64,000 bases of DNA from positions 2,232,001-2,296,000 of the forward strand of contig NZ_CAKLCM010000002.1 in the NCBI RefSeq assembly GCF_921292975.1, given 5' to 3'. Position numbers and translations under genes: made by a program. The stretch is from Vibrio hippocampi. GTDB lineage: Bacteria; Pseudomonadota; Gammaproteobacteria; Enterobacterales; Vibrionaceae. A model generated the notes under the pieces. That model was given only the letters and a program-made list of their open reading frames with translations. It ran no database searches and was not told the origin of the DNA. This document shows, in pieces, positions 1-9,247 of this stretch (the first letter of the stretch is position 1; each line of letters begins with the position of its first letter).

Positions 1-795
1 GCCGCACTGGATGGAAAAACTGACACCGCAGTGGGCAACGTCTTAGGCTCCAACATTGCCAATATCGCACTTATCTTAGGTATTACTGCACTTATCAAGC
101 CTTTATCTATCTCTTCCGCGGTGCTTAAGCGAGAACTGCCGCTGATGATTGTTGTCACACTCATTGCTGGCGCCCTACTTTGGGATAACTATTTGGGCTT
201 CTATGAAGGTGTATTACTCGTTGTACTATTTTTAGCCTTTATCATCACCATGCTAAGAATCAGCCAAGCAGAAAAAGCCAAAGGCGGCAGCGATGCCATG
301 CTCGAAGAGCAAGAGTCTGAAGTACCAGAGGGCGTTAGCAACGGCAAAGCTGCCATGTGGGTTGTGATCGGCTTAATTGTGCTACCACTCGCCGCCGATC
401 GATTGGTTGATAGTGCGGTCACGATTGCTCAGTATTTCGGAATGAGCGATCTCGTGATCGGTTTAACCATCATCGCTATCGGTACCAGCTTGCCTGAACT
501 GGCCGCTTCTCTTGCTGGCGTATTGAAAGGCGAAGATGATATGGCTGTGGGCAATATTATCGGCTCCAACGTGTTTAACATCCTTGCCGTAATGGGACTA
601 CCAGGTCTTATCAATCCTTCGGTACTCAGTGAATATGCAATGGGGCGTGACTTCTGGGTTATGCTAGCGGTTTCTTTACTGTTAGTGGTGATGGCCTTAG
701 GCAAATCCAAGAGCATTAATCGCATTGAAGGTGGCATCCTAATCGTGCTCTTCATTGGTTATCAGGTTTATCTATTTGCAAACATGGCAGCATAA
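1..795 (+). CDS. yrbG: Calcium/sodium antiporter YrbG, 5' end cut by window
   Basis: Inner-membrane exchanger of the calcium/cation antiporter (CaCA) family, thought to swap Ca2+ for Na+. The reading frame is open from base 1 (Ala-Ala-Leu-Asp), so the start lies upstream of the window. Two copies of the family alpha-repeat are visible: GNVLGSNIANI near the left edge and GNIIGSNVFNI at bases 550-582, with GTSLPELAAS just before the second. Hydrophobic segments alternate along the protein, and an acidic linker (EEQESEVPEG) lies between the two halves. It heads the yrbG-kdsD-kdsC-lptCAB gene order known from E. coli. The substrate is inferred from the family. Confidence 0.93.
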   Translation, partial: AALDGKTDTAVGNVLGSNIANIALILGITALIKPLSISSAVLKRELPLMIVVTLIAGALLWDNYLGFYEGVLLVVLFLAFIITMLRISQAEKAKGGSDAMLEEQESEVPEGVSNGKAAMWVVIGLIVLPLAADRLVDSAVTIAQYFGMSDLVIGLTIIAIGTSLPELAASLAGVLKGEDDMAVGNIIGSNVFNILAVMGLPGLINPSVLSEYAMGRDFWVMLAVSLLLVVMALGKSKSINRIEGGILIVLFIGYQVYLFANMAA

Positions 796-806
796 GGGCG
801 AATTTC

Positions 807-1793
807 ATGTCTAGATTTGATTATATCCAAAGTGCTAAGCGGGTGTTGGATATTGAAGTACAAGCGCTGAAACATATTGAACACTATTTCGATGACCAAT
901 TTGCTGCCGTTTGTGACACTATTCTCAATCATGCAGGTAAAGTCATTGTCATGGGCATGGGGAAATCCGGTCACATCGGCAAAAAGATAGCGGCGACGCT
1001 CGCGAGCACGGGCACCTCAGCATTTTTTGTTCATCCCGGCGAAGCAGCGCATGGCGATCTTGGTATGGTTGAAGCCAAAGACCTCGTGATCGCAATTTCA
1101 AACTCAGGCGAATCGGATGAAATCTTGGGTTTGTTTCCAGTATTTAAGCGCTTGGGTATTCGCACCGTCAGCATGACTGGAAAACCAGAATCAAGCATGG
1201 CTAAACTGTCTGACTTCCACTTACAAATTACAGTTCCTAAAGAAGCTTGTCCTCTCGGTTTAGCACCGACCTCAAGTTCAACCGCCACTCTTGTGATGGG
1301 GGACGCCTTGGCGGTCGCGCTGCTTGAAGCGCGTGGATTTAATGAACAGGATTTTGCCCTTTCTCATCCTGGTGGGGCATTAGGTCGTAAATTACTACTA
1401 AAATTAAGCGATATTATGCACTCTGGTGATGCATTACCGACTGTCAGTGCCGACACCTTAGTCCGCGATGCGCTATTAGAAATCTCTGATAAAGGTTTAG
1501 GTATGACCACCATCATTGATGAACATCAACATCTATTGGGTCTATTCACCGACGGTGATTTGCGGCGTATTTTAGATAAGCGCATCGATATTCACACCAC
1601 TAAAATTGGTGAAGTCATGACAGAAAACCCAACCACGACCTCTCCACACCTATTAGCGGCAGAGGGTCTCCATCTTATGCAGTCCAAGAACATCAATGGT
1701 TTAATCTTAGTCGAACAAGGTAAACTAGCGGGACAAGACAAAGTAGTGGGCGCATTAAATATGCATGATCTATTAAAAGCAGGGGTCGTCTAA
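807..1793 (+). CDS. kdsD: Arabinose-5-phosphate isomerase
   Basis: Interconverts D-ribulose 5-phosphate and D-arabinose 5-phosphate, the first step towards Kdo, the inner-core sugar of LPS. The 328 residues match the usual length. An N-terminal SIS sugar-isomerase domain has the loop GMGKSGHIGKK (residues 50-60), SNSGES (98-103) and HPGGALGRK near 190. A pair of CBS domains follows from about residue 205 to the end. The stop codon overlaps the start of kdsC by one base (TAATG), which suggests coupled translation. The product feeds the Kdo pathway used by waaA at the other end of this window. Confidence 0.97.
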   Translation: MSRFDYIQSAKRVLDIEVQALKHIEHYFDDQFAAVCDTILNHAGKVIVMGMGKSGHIGKKIAATLASTGTSAFFVHPGEAAHGDLGMVEAKDLVIAISNSGESDEILGLFPVFKRLGIRTVSMTGKPESSMAKLSDFHLQITVPKEACPLGLAPTSSSTATLVMGDALAVALLEARGFNEQDFALSHPGGALGRKLLLKLSDIMHSGDALPTVSADTLVRDALLEISDKGLGMTTIIDEHQHLLGLFTDGDLRRILDKRIDIHTTKIGEVMTENPTTTSPHLLAAEGLHLMQSKNINGLILVEQGKLAGQDKVVGALNMHDLLKAGVV

Positions 1794-2350
1794 TGACACA
1801 AAAAATTGAAACACTTTATGGTCCAGTAGATAAAAACATTGTCGAGATTGCCGCCAAGATAAAGCTATTAATCTGCGACGTCGACGGTGTGTTCTCTGAC
1901 GGTTTGGTCTTTATGGGCAACCAGGGCGAAGAACTGAAAACCTTTCATACTCGTGACGGCTATGGCATTAAGTCATTAATGAATGCTGGCATCGAAATCG
2001 CGATCATTACCGGTAGACAGTCTCAAATCGTCGAAAATCGCATGAATGCTTTAGGCATAGAACTCATCTATCAAGGACAAGACAATAAGCTCCAAGCGTA
2101 TCAGGATATTGTTTCTAAACTGAATATCGCTCCTGAGCACACCGCCTACATTGGTGATGACTTGATTGATTGGCCAGTAATGGAAAAAGTCGCGCTGGGA
2201 GTCTGCGTTGCTGATGGGCACCCATTGCTGCAACGTAAAGCGATCCATACCACAACCATTCCTGGCGGACGGGGCGCGGTACGTGAAGTGTGTGACCTGA
2301 TATTAGAAGCAAAAGGCGAACTAGAGACTCATAAGGGTCTCAGTATATGA
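1793..2350 (+). CDS. kdsC: 3-deoxy-D-manno-octulosonate 8-phosphate phosphatase
   Basis: HAD-family phosphatase that releases Kdo from Kdo 8-phosphate in the cytoplasm. The catalytic motif CDVDGVFSDG places the nucleophile and general-acid aspartates at residues 29 and 31. The downstream HAD motifs are visible as IITGR and GDDLIDWPVM. The protein is a compact cap-less form of 185 residues, as usual for this tetrameric enzyme. The start overlaps the kdsD stop by one base, and the 3' end overlaps lptC by four (ATGA), so kdsD-kdsC-lptC look translationally coupled. Confidence 0.97.
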   Translation: MTQKIETLYGPVDKNIVEIAAKIKLLICDVDGVFSDGLVFMGNQGEELKTFHTRDGYGIKSLMNAGIEIAIITGRQSQIVENRMNALGIELIYQGQDNKLQAYQDIVSKLNIAPEHTAYIGDDLIDWPVMEKVALGVCVADGHPLLQRKAIHTTTIPGGRGAVREVCDLILEAKGELETHKGLSI

Positions 2351-2916
2351 GTTTGTCTCGTATTCTATATGGGGTACTGGTGTTGATTTCCATCGGTTGT
2401 GGCTACTACCTTTGGACTAACGAAGATGATTCGGTTATTACCGTGAATCCAGGCATTGAAATGCCTGCATTCAACGCGCGCAATCTTCAAAACGTGGCTT
2501 ACACCAATAATGGTATGCGCAGCTATAGCATTAGTTCGTCACATCTTTCTCACTTTGCTAAAAAAGAAGAGACAATCTTTGATTACCCCGTATTGCGTAT
2601 TTTCGCTGATGGCAGCACGCAGGAATGGGAAATATCAGCAAACCGAGCAGTATTAGATAAGGATGAAGTATTGACACTTTATGGTAATGTGATTGCTAGA
2701 AATCTGTTACCTGAATCCGGTTTCGATACTTTATCAACAGAGCAGATGGGTATTCAGTTAGACAATCGCGACTTTTGGGCGGATACTGACACCCTTCTAC
2801 TCGGCCCACAATTTGAAACGCAAGGTGCGGCAATGAAAGGAAATTTTGCCAATCACCTTGCCGAGCTCTACAAAAAAGTGAACAGCAAATATGAAATTCT
2901 CTCACCTCAGTATTAG
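2347..2916 (+). CDS. lptC: LPS export ABC transporter periplasmic protein LptC
   Basis: Bitopic inner-membrane protein of the LptBFGC complex, which lifts LPS from the inner membrane and hands it to LptA. It has a single N-terminal membrane anchor (residues about 4-22) followed by a periplasmic beta-jellyroll region. The 189 residues fit the family. The family diverges in sequence, so the call rests on size, the anchor, and the conserved position between kdsC and lptA. It overlaps kdsC by 4 bases and lptA by 26 bases. Confidence 0.93.
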   Translation: MSLSRILYGVLVLISIGCGYYLWTNEDDSVITVNPGIEMPAFNARNLQNVAYTNNGMRSYSISSSHLSHFAKKEETIFDYPVLRIFADGSTQEWEISANRAVLDKDEVLTLYGNVIARNLLPESGFDTLSTEQMGIQLDNRDFWADTDTLLLGPQFETQGAAMKGNFANHLAELYKKVNSKYEILSPQY

Positions 2917-3385
2917 TCTTTGTGTTTTATTTTCGGCCTCTGCCTTTGCTCTATCAACGGATACAAAGCAGCCCGTTTATATTGATTCAGATACACAACA
3001 GCTTGATATGAAGAGTAATCAAGTGACGTTTGCCGGTGATGTTAAGTTGAAACAGGGAAGCATCAACATTAATGCCGATAAGATTATCGTCACTCGCGAT
3101 GCAAAGACGGGGGAAATTCAAGATATCGAGGGTTTCGGAAAGCCTGCGACATTTTCCCAATTAACAGACGATGGCAAAGAACTGAAAGGCGAAGCTGACA
3201 CGTTGCGTTATTCACTCAAGCAAGATCGTCTGACAATGACCAGTAATGCAATGCTAGCGCAAGATGGCAACACTATCCGTGGTACGACGATCAATTACAG
3301 TATTTCAACCCAAAAACTGATCGCCGATGGTAGCTCCAAAGAGCGTGTATCTACCGTACTACAACCGCAACAAATTCAAGAGTAA
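2891..3385 (+). CDS. lptA: LPS transport periplasmic bridge protein LptA
   Basis: Periplasmic OstA-fold protein that polymerises into the bridge carrying LPS from LptC to LptD. It starts with a cleavable signal peptide (about 20 residues, SASAFA before the mature Leu-Ser-Thr). The mature part shows typical OstA features: [16 protein letters not shown] near residues 46-52, and repeated strands to the C-terminus. The start lies inside the 3' end of lptC (26-base overlap). lptB follows after 11 bases, giving a complete lptCAB set. Confidence 0.95.
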   Translation: MKFSHLSISLCVLFSASAFALSTDTKQPVYIDSDTQQLDMKSNQVTFAGDVKLKQGSININADKIIVTRDAKTGEIQDIEGFGKPATFSQLTDDGKELKGEADTLRYSLKQDRLTMTSNAMLAQDGNTIRGTTINYSISTQKLIADGSSKERVSTVLQPQQIQE

Positions 3386-3396
3386 GCAGCACAGTT

Positions 3397-4122
3397 ATGG
3401 CGCTATTAAAAGCATCTCACTTAGCGAAAAGTTATAAAAATAGAAAGGTCGTTTCCGACGTTAGTCTCTCGGTTGAATCTGGACAGATTGTCGGTCTTCT
3501 TGGTCCTAACGGAGCAGGAAAAACCACCTCGTTTTATATGATTGTCGGCTTAGTTGCGCGAGATGAAGGGACCATTTCTATCGATGGCGAAGACATCAGC
3601 GTACTTCCTATGCACAGCCGTGCGCGTATGGGGATTGGTTATCTCCCTCAAGAAGCCTCTATTTTTCGTAAACTGAGTGTTGAAAACAACATCATGGCGG
3701 TACTTCAAACGCGAAAAGAGCTGACTGAAGAGGAACGCCAAGACCGACTAGAAGATTTATTGGATGAGTTTAATATCCAGCATATTCGAGCAAGTGCAGG
3801 TATGGCTCTCTCCGGTGGTGAAAGAAGACGAGTAGAAATCGCTAGAGCTTTGGCTGCAAACCCGCAGTTTATTCTGCTTGATGAACCCTTTGCTGGGGTT
3901 GACCCAATCTCAGTTATTGATATAAAGAAAATTATAGAACACTTGCGCGACAGAGGCTTAGGTGTTTTGATAACTGACCACAACGTTCGCGAAACATTGG
4001 ATGTTTGTGAAAAAGCCTACATAGTTAGCCAAGGTCATCTCATTGCCGAAGGCTCACCGGAAGATGTTCTCAATAATGAGCATGTAAAACAGGTTTATCT
4101 CGGTGAACAATTCAGACTATGA
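3397..4122 (+). CDS. lptB: LPS export ABC transporter ATP-binding protein LptB
   Basis: ATPase subunit that powers LPS extraction by LptFG from the inner membrane. All ABC signatures are present: Walker A GPNGAGKT (residues 36-43), ABC signature LSGGERR (138-144), and Walker B FILLDE (158-163) followed by the D-loop. The H-loop histidine lies in the ITDHN segment. The length of 241 residues is standard. It is the last gene of the kds-lpt block. rpoN follows after 48 bases and is usually co-transcribed with it in related bacteria. Confidence 0.98.
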   Translation: MALLKASHLAKSYKNRKVVSDVSLSVESGQIVGLLGPNGAGKTTSFYMIVGLVARDEGTISIDGEDISVLPMHSRARMGIGYLPQEASIFRKLSVENNIMAVLQTRKELTEEERQDRLEDLLDEFNIQHIRASAGMALSGGERRRVEIARALAANPQFILLDEPFAGVDPISVIDIKKIIEHLRDRGLGVLITDHNVRETLDVCEKAYIVSQGHLIAEGSPEDVLNNEHVKQVYLGEQFRL

Positions 4123-4170
4123 TTAAATAGGCGTGTGTAGAAATTTTTAATAATAGGCCAACAACACTTA

Positions 4171-5643
4171 ATGAAACCCTCATTACAACTCAAGCTAGGT
4201 CAACAATTAGCGATGACACCTCAACTGCAACAGGCTATTCGCTTGCTGCAGTTGTCGACGCTTGATCTGCAACAAGAGATTCAAGAGGCGTTAGATTCTA
4301 ACCCCTTACTCGATGTTGAAGAGTCAACGGATGACGTACCGGCCAACGAAGAAAAGAACTCATCTGAAGGCAAAGAAGAGGCCGAAGTCAGCGCCGACAT
4401 CCTTAGCGAACCTGATCTAAAAGATAGCTCAGAACAGATAGAGAAATCGGAAATTTCTAACGAACTAGAAATGGATACCACTTGGGATGACGTCTACAGC
4501 GCGAACACGGGGAATACCGGTATCGCCCTTGACGACGACATGCCTATCTACCAAGGTGAAACCACTCAGTCTCTGCAAGACTATCTTGTTTGGCAGTTAG
4601 GTCTAACCCCTTTCTCGGAAATCGATCGCGCCATTGCTCTCGCCATCATCGACGCTGTCGATAACTACGGATACCTCACCCTAAGCTGCGAAGAGATCTT
4701 AGACAGTCTTGATATTGAAGATGTCGAACTGGACGAAGTGGTTGCGGTAAAAAAACGCGTTCAGCAATTTGATCCTCTGGGTGTTGCCTCGGTTAACTTA
4801 CAAGACTGCTTGTTGCTGCAACTAGCAACGTATCCAGAAGATACTCCATGGCTTACAGAAGCCAAGTTAGTCCTTACCAACCACATCGACCAACTCGGTA
4901 ATCGTGACTACAAGCTTGTCATCAAAGAGACTAAGCTTAAAGAAGCTGAATTACGAGAAGTGTTAAAACTGATTCAGCAACTCGACCCACGTCCGGGTAG
5001 CAAGATTACACCTGACGAAACAGAATACGTTGTACCTGACGTGTCGGTTTTCAAAGATCATGGTAAATGGGTGGTACAAATAAATCCAGACAGTGCACCG
5101 AAGCTCAAAGTGAATCAGCAGTATGCACAACTTGGAACGGGTAATAGCCCAGATAGTCAATACATTCGCTCCAATCTTCAAGAAGCGAAATGGTTAATTA
5201 AGAGCCTTGAGAGCCGTAATGAAACCCTGCTCAAAGTGGCAAAGTGTATCGTCGAACATCAACACGATTTCTTTGAGCATGGCGAAGAAGCAATGAAGCC
5301 GATGGTTCTCAATGACGTAGCTTTAGCTGTAGAAATGCATGAATCCACCATTTCTCGTGTAACAACACAGAAATACATGCATACACCCCGTGGAATTTTT
5401 GAACTTAAGTACTTTTTCTCGAGTCATGTCTCTACAGACAACGGTGGGGAATGCTCCTCTACTGCGATTCGAGCCTTAATCAAGAAGCTTGTCGCTGCGG
5501 AAAACCCAGCCAAGCCATTGAGTGATAGCAAAATTGCTACCCAACTGGCTGACCAAGGAATTCAGGTAGCTAGACGAACCATCGCTAAGTACCGTGAATC
5601 GTTGGGCATTGCCCCTTCCAGTCAGCGTAAACGCCTACTATAG
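4171..5643 (+). CDS. rpoN: RNA polymerase sigma-54 factor
   Basis: Alternative sigma factor that recognises -24/-12 promoters and needs an AAA+ activator. In Vibrio it governs flagella, nitrogen use and the quorum-sensing Qrr RNAs through LuxO. The N-terminal activator-interacting region (residues 1-50) is glutamine/leucine rich, with [15 protein letters not shown]. An acidic linker follows (about 50-115). The RpoN box [10 protein letters not shown] is at residues 467-476, close to the C-terminus. The 490 residues are normal. It is followed by hpf, ptsN, rapZ and npr, as in E. coli. Confidence 0.98.
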   Translation: MKPSLQLKLGQQLAMTPQLQQAIRLLQLSTLDLQQEIQEALDSNPLLDVEESTDDVPANEEKNSSEGKEEAEVSADILSEPDLKDSSEQIEKSEISNELEMDTTWDDVYSANTGNTGIALDDDMPIYQGETTQSLQDYLVWQLGLTPFSEIDRAIALAIIDAVDNYGYLTLSCEEILDSLDIEDVELDEVVAVKKRVQQFDPLGVASVNLQDCLLLQLATYPEDTPWLTEAKLVLTNHIDQLGNRDYKLVIKETKLKEAELREVLKLIQQLDPRPGSKITPDETEYVVPDVSVFKDHGKWVVQINPDSAPKLKVNQQYAQLGTGNSPDSQYIRSNLQEAKWLIKSLESRNETLLKVAKCIVEHQHDFFEHGEEAMKPMVLNDVALAVEMHESTISRVTTQKYMHTPRGIFELKYFFSSHVSTDNGGECSSTAIRALIKKLVAAENPAKPLSDSKIATQLADQGIQVARRTIAKYRESLGIAPSSQRKRLL

Positions 5644-5668
5644 GGCCACTAACCAAGAAGGAAAGTCT

Positions 5669-5956
5669 ATGCAAATTCAAATTACAGGCCACCATGTCGA
5701 TGTTACTGACGCAATGCAAGACTACGTTCAGAGTAAGTTCCAAAAGCTAGAGCGCTTTTTTGACCATATAAATAGTATTAATGTCATTTTAAAAGTTGAA
5801 AAATTAAACCAAATCGCAGAAGCTACGCTCCATGTGAACCAAGCCGAGATTCACGCTGCAGCAGACGATGAGAATATGTACGCTGCAATCGACGCTCTGG
5901 TCGATAAACTGGTTAGACAGTTGAACAAACACAAAGAAAAACTAAGTAGCCACTAA
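5669..5956 (+). CDS. hpf: Ribosome hibernation promoting factor
   Basis: Short HPF/YfiA-family protein (95 residues) that binds the small ribosomal subunit and promotes 100S dimers in stationary phase. The start at 5669 is chosen because AAGGAA lies about 6 bases upstream and the product then begins Met-Gln-Ile-Gln-Ile-Thr-Gly-His-His, the family start. The frame is open further upstream to 5594, but that part overlaps rpoN and is not needed. The conserved D-A-M-Q-D-Y-V and the basic C-terminal helix (KLVRQLNKHKEK) are present. ptsN begins one base after the stop. Confidence 0.96.
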   Translation: MQIQITGHHVDVTDAMQDYVQSKFQKLERFFDHINSINVILKVEKLNQIAEATLHVNQAEIHAAADDENMYAAIDALVDKLVRQLNKHKEKLSSH

Positions 5957-5957
5957 C

Positions 5958-6404
5958 ATGCAAATCAACGAAGTATTGACATTGGACTGCACCAAAAGTG
6001 CAGTCCAATGCACAAGCAAAAAACGTGCTTTAGAAATTATTAGTGAGATTGCCGCAGAACATACCGGACAAAATCCAACAGAACTGTTCGAATGTATGCT
6101 AAGTCGCGAAAAAGTCGGAAGTACAGGAATTGGCAACGGAATAGCCATTCCCCATGCGAGAATGCAAGACAGCGACAAAGCCGTCGCCGTTTTACTGCAA
6201 TGCCAACAGCCCGTCGATTTCAACTCCATCGATAATCGCCCTGTTGACCTCATGTTTGCCCTGTTGGTGCCAGACGCACAGTGTAAAGAACATTTAAACA
6301 CATTGTCATGTATGGCAGCGCGTTTAAATGATAAAACTGTTCTCAAACAACTGAGAAAAGCTCAAAGCGATCAAGAGCTATTCGATATCATCATTAGCCA
6401 TTAA
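5958..6404 (+). CDS. ptsN: Nitrogen regulatory PTS enzyme IIA-Ntr
   Basis: Terminal phospho-acceptor of the nitrogen PTS (EI-Ntr to NPr to EIIA-Ntr), which regulates K+ uptake, envelope stress and other processes through its phosphorylation state. The phosphorylatable histidine is His66 within AIPHARM. The fold-typical G-S-T-G-I-G-N-G precedes it. At 148 residues it is slightly shorter than the E. coli protein but complete. It sits one base after hpf. Its phosphate donor NPr is encoded two genes downstream. Confidence 0.97.
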   Translation: MQINEVLTLDCTKSAVQCTSKKRALEIISEIAAEHTGQNPTELFECMLSREKVGSTGIGNGIAIPHARMQDSDKAVAVLLQCQQPVDFNSIDNRPVDLMFALLVPDAQCKEHLNTLSCMAARLNDKTVLKQLRKAQSDQELFDIIISH

Positions 6405-6422
6405 TCATTGCCGGAATACAGT

Positions 6423-7280
6423 ATGCGCTTAATCATAGTCAGTGGTCACTCAGGTGCAGGTAAAAGTGTTGCTCTTAGAGTGCTGGAAGATTTAGGGTAT
6501 TACTGTGTCGATAACCTACCCGTTAGCCTTTTGGATTCTTTTGTTTCAACAACGAAAGACTCCAATCAAAACGTTGCCGTTAGCATTGATATTCGTAATT
6601 TGCCGACCAACCTCTCGAGTCTGTCTCTACAGCTTGAGCAAATAGGTAAGCAACATCAAATACAGGTCCTGTTCCTTGATGCTTCAAAAGAGGTATTACT
6701 GAAACGCTACAGCGAAACTCGTCGCATTCACCCTCTCTCGCAACTTGAAGATAAATTAAGCCTAGAGCAAGCTATCGATCGCGAGAAATGCTTACTCACA
6801 CCTATCCGAGATCAAGCTGACTTTCTGATCGATTCCAGTCAGCAGTCTATTCACGACTTAAGTGAAAAAATTCGAGTCGAGCTTGAAGGCAAAGAAAAGC
6901 GCGATCTAGTTATGGTGTTTCAATCTTTTGGCTTTAAAAACGGTATGCCGCAAGATGCTGACTATGTATTTGATGTGCGATTTTTGCCTAACCCTCACTG
7001 GGAACCAGCTCTGCGACCATTTACCGGGTTAGATGAGCCCGTCATTGCATTTTTAGATGTTATCCCGGAAGTTGCTGAACTGCGTACCGATATCCAAAAT
7101 TTCGTCGAGCGCTGGTTACCTATGCTAGAAAAAAACAACCGCAGCTACCTTACTGTGGCGATTGGTTGCACTGGCGGTAAACATCGTTCAGTCTATCTAA
7201 CTGAAAAGTTGGGGCAGTATTTTATGAGCTTGGGACATCAAGTTAAAATTCGCCATACTTCATTAGAAGACAAAAAGTAG
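6423..7280 (+). CDS. rapZ: RNase adapter protein RapZ
   Basis: RNA-binding adaptor which in E. coli delivers the GlmZ small RNA to RNase E, thereby controlling glucosamine-6-phosphate synthase. The N-terminal P-loop is GHSGAGKS (residues 8-15). The C-terminal domain carries [10 protein letters not shown], typical of the family. The ATG at 6423 is preferred over the upstream TTG at 6408 because the product then starts [11 protein letters not shown] and has 285 residues, the family length. It lies between ptsN and npr, as in enterics. Confidence 0.96.
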   Translation: MRLIIVSGHSGAGKSVALRVLEDLGYYCVDNLPVSLLDSFVSTTKDSNQNVAVSIDIRNLPTNLSSLSLQLEQIGKQHQIQVLFLDASKEVLLKRYSETRRIHPLSQLEDKLSLEQAIDREKCLLTPIRDQADFLIDSSQQSIHDLSEKIRVELEGKEKRDLVMVFQSFGFKNGMPQDADYVFDVRFLPNPHWEPALRPFTGLDEPVIAFLDVIPEVAELRTDIQNFVERWLPMLEKNNRSYLTVAIGCTGGKHRSVYLTEKLGQYFMSLGHQVKIRHTSLEDKK

Positions 7281-7294
7281 TAACAAGGAAGACA

Positions 7295-7570
7295 ATGACA
7301 CTCTCTCGCACCGTTCTTATTCAAAACCGCCTTGGTCTTCATGCTCGAGCGGCTGTAAAATTGGTTGAGCTAGCACAAAGCTTTGATGCAACACTCACCA
7401 TCTGTAATCATGAGAACAAAGAAGCCACGGCTGATAGTGTCATGGGGCTGCTTATGCTTGAGTCGGCTCAAGGTGAAAACATCACGATCAAGTCGCAAGG
7501 AAAAGATGCCCAAGGCGCGCTTGATGCTGTATGTGAACTGGTAGAACATAGATTCGACGAAGAAGAATAA
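7295..7570 (+). CDS. npr: Phosphocarrier protein NPr
   Basis: HPr-like carrier of the nitrogen PTS (also called ptsO) that relays phosphate from EI-Ntr to EIIA-Ntr. The active-site histidine is His16 in [10 protein letters not shown]. The regulatory-type segment S-V-M-G-L-L-M-L follows. It has 91 residues and a good ribosome site (AAGGAAG) ahead of the ATG. It ends the rpoN cluster. No clear hairpin terminator was seen in the 142 bases before mgtE. Confidence 0.97.
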   Translation: MTLSRTVLIQNRLGLHARAAVKLVELAQSFDATLTICNHENKEATADSVMGLLMLESAQGENITIKSQGKDAQGALDAVCELVEHRFDEEE

Positions 7571-7712
7571 TCCTCTGCTGCCGCCTCTCAACTGCTAAAA
7601 TTAACCACACTCAGCAAACTCATGATTTGTTTATTAATCTAATTGGTTAGGCTCTATAATGAACATACGTTTATTAATCGACTGATCAATATATTTACCT
7701 TTAGGGGGATCA

Positions 7713-9071
7713 ATGGCAGAGCAAATAGAATTCGACCAAGCTCACCAGACCCTACAAGAAGTAAGCGAGGCGCTTGAAAATGGGCGTTTCGTTTATGTTC
7801 GTAGACAACTTCAGGACATGGAACCTGAAGATATTGCACATCTTTTAGAAGCCTCACCCCGTAAAAGTCGTGAAGTTTTATGGCAGCTAACGGATCCTGA
7901 AGACTATGGTGAAATCCTCGATGAACTGAATGAGGATGTCAAAGATGGTCTTGTGTCCAAAATGGCACCAGAGAAGTTGGCCGAAGCAACTGAAGGGATG
8001 GACACCGATGACGTAGCGTATGTGTTACGTAGTCTCCCCGACGATGTTTCCCGCGAAGTCCTATCGCAAATGGACACCGCAGATCGACTCCGTGTCGAAA
8101 CCGCCCTCTCTTATCCAGAGGATAGCGCCGGCGGCATTATGAATACCGACTTTATCACCATCCGTGGTGACGTCGATATTGATGTCGTGTTGCGTTACCT
8201 AAGAATGAAAGGTGAATTGCCGGAAGCCACCGATGCTCTCTATGTTATTGACGATGAAGACATGCTGATTGGTCACCTTTCTTTGGCCACACTTTTAACC
8301 AGCCAGCCCGATGTCAAAGTCGCCGATGTCATGGACGATGCCGATGAAGCTATCCATGTTGAAACGAGTGATTCCGATGTTGCCTCTTTGTTCGAACGTC
8401 GTGACTGGGTTTCAGCGCCGGTTGTTGACAGTCAACAGCATCTTGTCGGTCGTATTACCATTGATGATGTGGTCGATATCATTCGTGAAGATGCAGAACA
8501 CTCAATGATGAGTATGGCAGGTATGGATGATGATGAAGATACCTTTGCACCCGTGGTGAAATCAGCCAGACGACGCAGTGTCTGGTTAGGCGCTAACGTA
8601 TTAGCCGCGCTGGCTGCGGCTTCAGTCTCCAATATGTTTGAAGCGACCCTTGAACAAATGGCCGCTATTGCCATCTTAATGACCATCGTCCCATCTATGG
8701 GAGGTGTTGCCGGTAACCAAACGATCGCTCTAGTGATTCGCGGGCTCGCCTTGGGTCATATCGGTGATAGTAACCGGAGAGAACTGTTACTTAAAGAAGC
8801 TGCCATTGGCTTACTCAACGGTATTTTGTGGGCGCTGATTATTGGCGGTATTGTTGTCGCATGGAAGAGTAACTGGGTGCTGGGTGGCATCATCTCAGCC
8901 GCTATGCTAACCAACCTTGTGGTTGCGGGCATTGCTGGGGTAACCATTCCGATTTTATTAAAGAAACTCAATATCGATCCAGCCCTAGCTGGCGGAATGG
9001 CGCTAACCACGATTACTGACGTTGTGGGCTTATCGGTCTTTCTTGGCTTAGCGACACTGCTTATCACTTAG
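7713..9071 (+). CDS. mgtE: Magnesium transporter MgtE
   Basis: Mg2+-gated cation channel of the inner membrane. Three parts are visible: a cytoplasmic MgtE N-domain (residues about 20-130, with the helical pattern P-E-D-I-A-H-L-L), a CBS pair (about 130-260), and five membrane helices from about 285 to the end, including the conserved P-S-M-G-G-V-A-G-N-Q pore segment. The 452 residues are normal. A strong Shine-Dalgarno (AGGGGG) precedes the ATG. Its final codons run straight into a 16-bp tandem repeat array, annotated separately. Confidence 0.96.
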   Translation: MAEQIEFDQAHQTLQEVSEALENGRFVYVRRQLQDMEPEDIAHLLEASPRKSREVLWQLTDPEDYGEILDELNEDVKDGLVSKMAPEKLAEATEGMDTDDVAYVLRSLPDDVSREVLSQMDTADRLRVETALSYPEDSAGGIMNTDFITIRGDVDIDVVLRYLRMKGELPEATDALYVIDDEDMLIGHLSLATLLTSQPDVKVADVMDDADEAIHVETSDSDVASLFERRDWVSAPVVDSQQHLVGRITIDDVVDIIREDAEHSMMSMAGMDDDEDTFAPVVKSARRRSVWLGANVLAALAAASVSNMFEATLEQMAAIAILMTIVPSMGGVAGNQTIALVIRGLALGHIGDSNRRELLLKEAAIGLLNGILWALIIGGIVVAWKSNWVLGGIISAAMLTNLVVAGIAGVTIPILLKKLNIDPALAGGMALTTITDVVGLSVFLGLATLLIT

Positions 9072-9142
9072 AGCGAGCATCACTTAGACCGAGCATGACT
9101 TAGACGGGACAGTACTTGGACTGGATATTACTTTGAGTTGTT
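9063..9142. repeat. Five-unit 16-bp tandem repeat starting at the mgtE stop
   Basis: Five consecutive 16-base units can be aligned: ATCACTTAGAGCGAGC (9063-9078), ATCACTTAGACCGAGC (9079-9094), ATGACTTAGACGGGAC (9095-9110), AGTACTTGGACTGGAT (9111-9126) and a weak fifth (9127-9142). Identity falls off steadily with distance from mgtE. The first unit contains the last two codons and the stop of mgtE. The unit length is not a multiple of three, so it does not look like a former coding repeat. Confidence 0.8.
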
Positions 9143-9198
9143 CATTACGCAAAGGCTGCTTATCTCCAAGACAAATCGTCCCTTTGCCTAGCAAATCA

Positions 9199-9238
9199 AC
9201 AAGGGTCTTGTGGTCAAACTACAAGACCCTTGTTTTAT
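9199..9238. terminator. Bidirectional terminator between mgtE and oxyR
   Basis: A perfect 13-bp inverted repeat, ACAAGGGTCTTGT (9199-9211) and ACAAGACCCTTGT (9221-9233), with a 9-base loop, followed by TTTATC. It lies between convergent mgtE (+) and oxyR (-) and could serve both. Confidence 0.85.
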
Positions 9239-9247
9239 CATTCGGCT

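Noticed and set aside
5942..6346. 134-codon minus-strand frame over ptsN
   Set aside because: Antisense shadow of ptsN, which has all family motifs.
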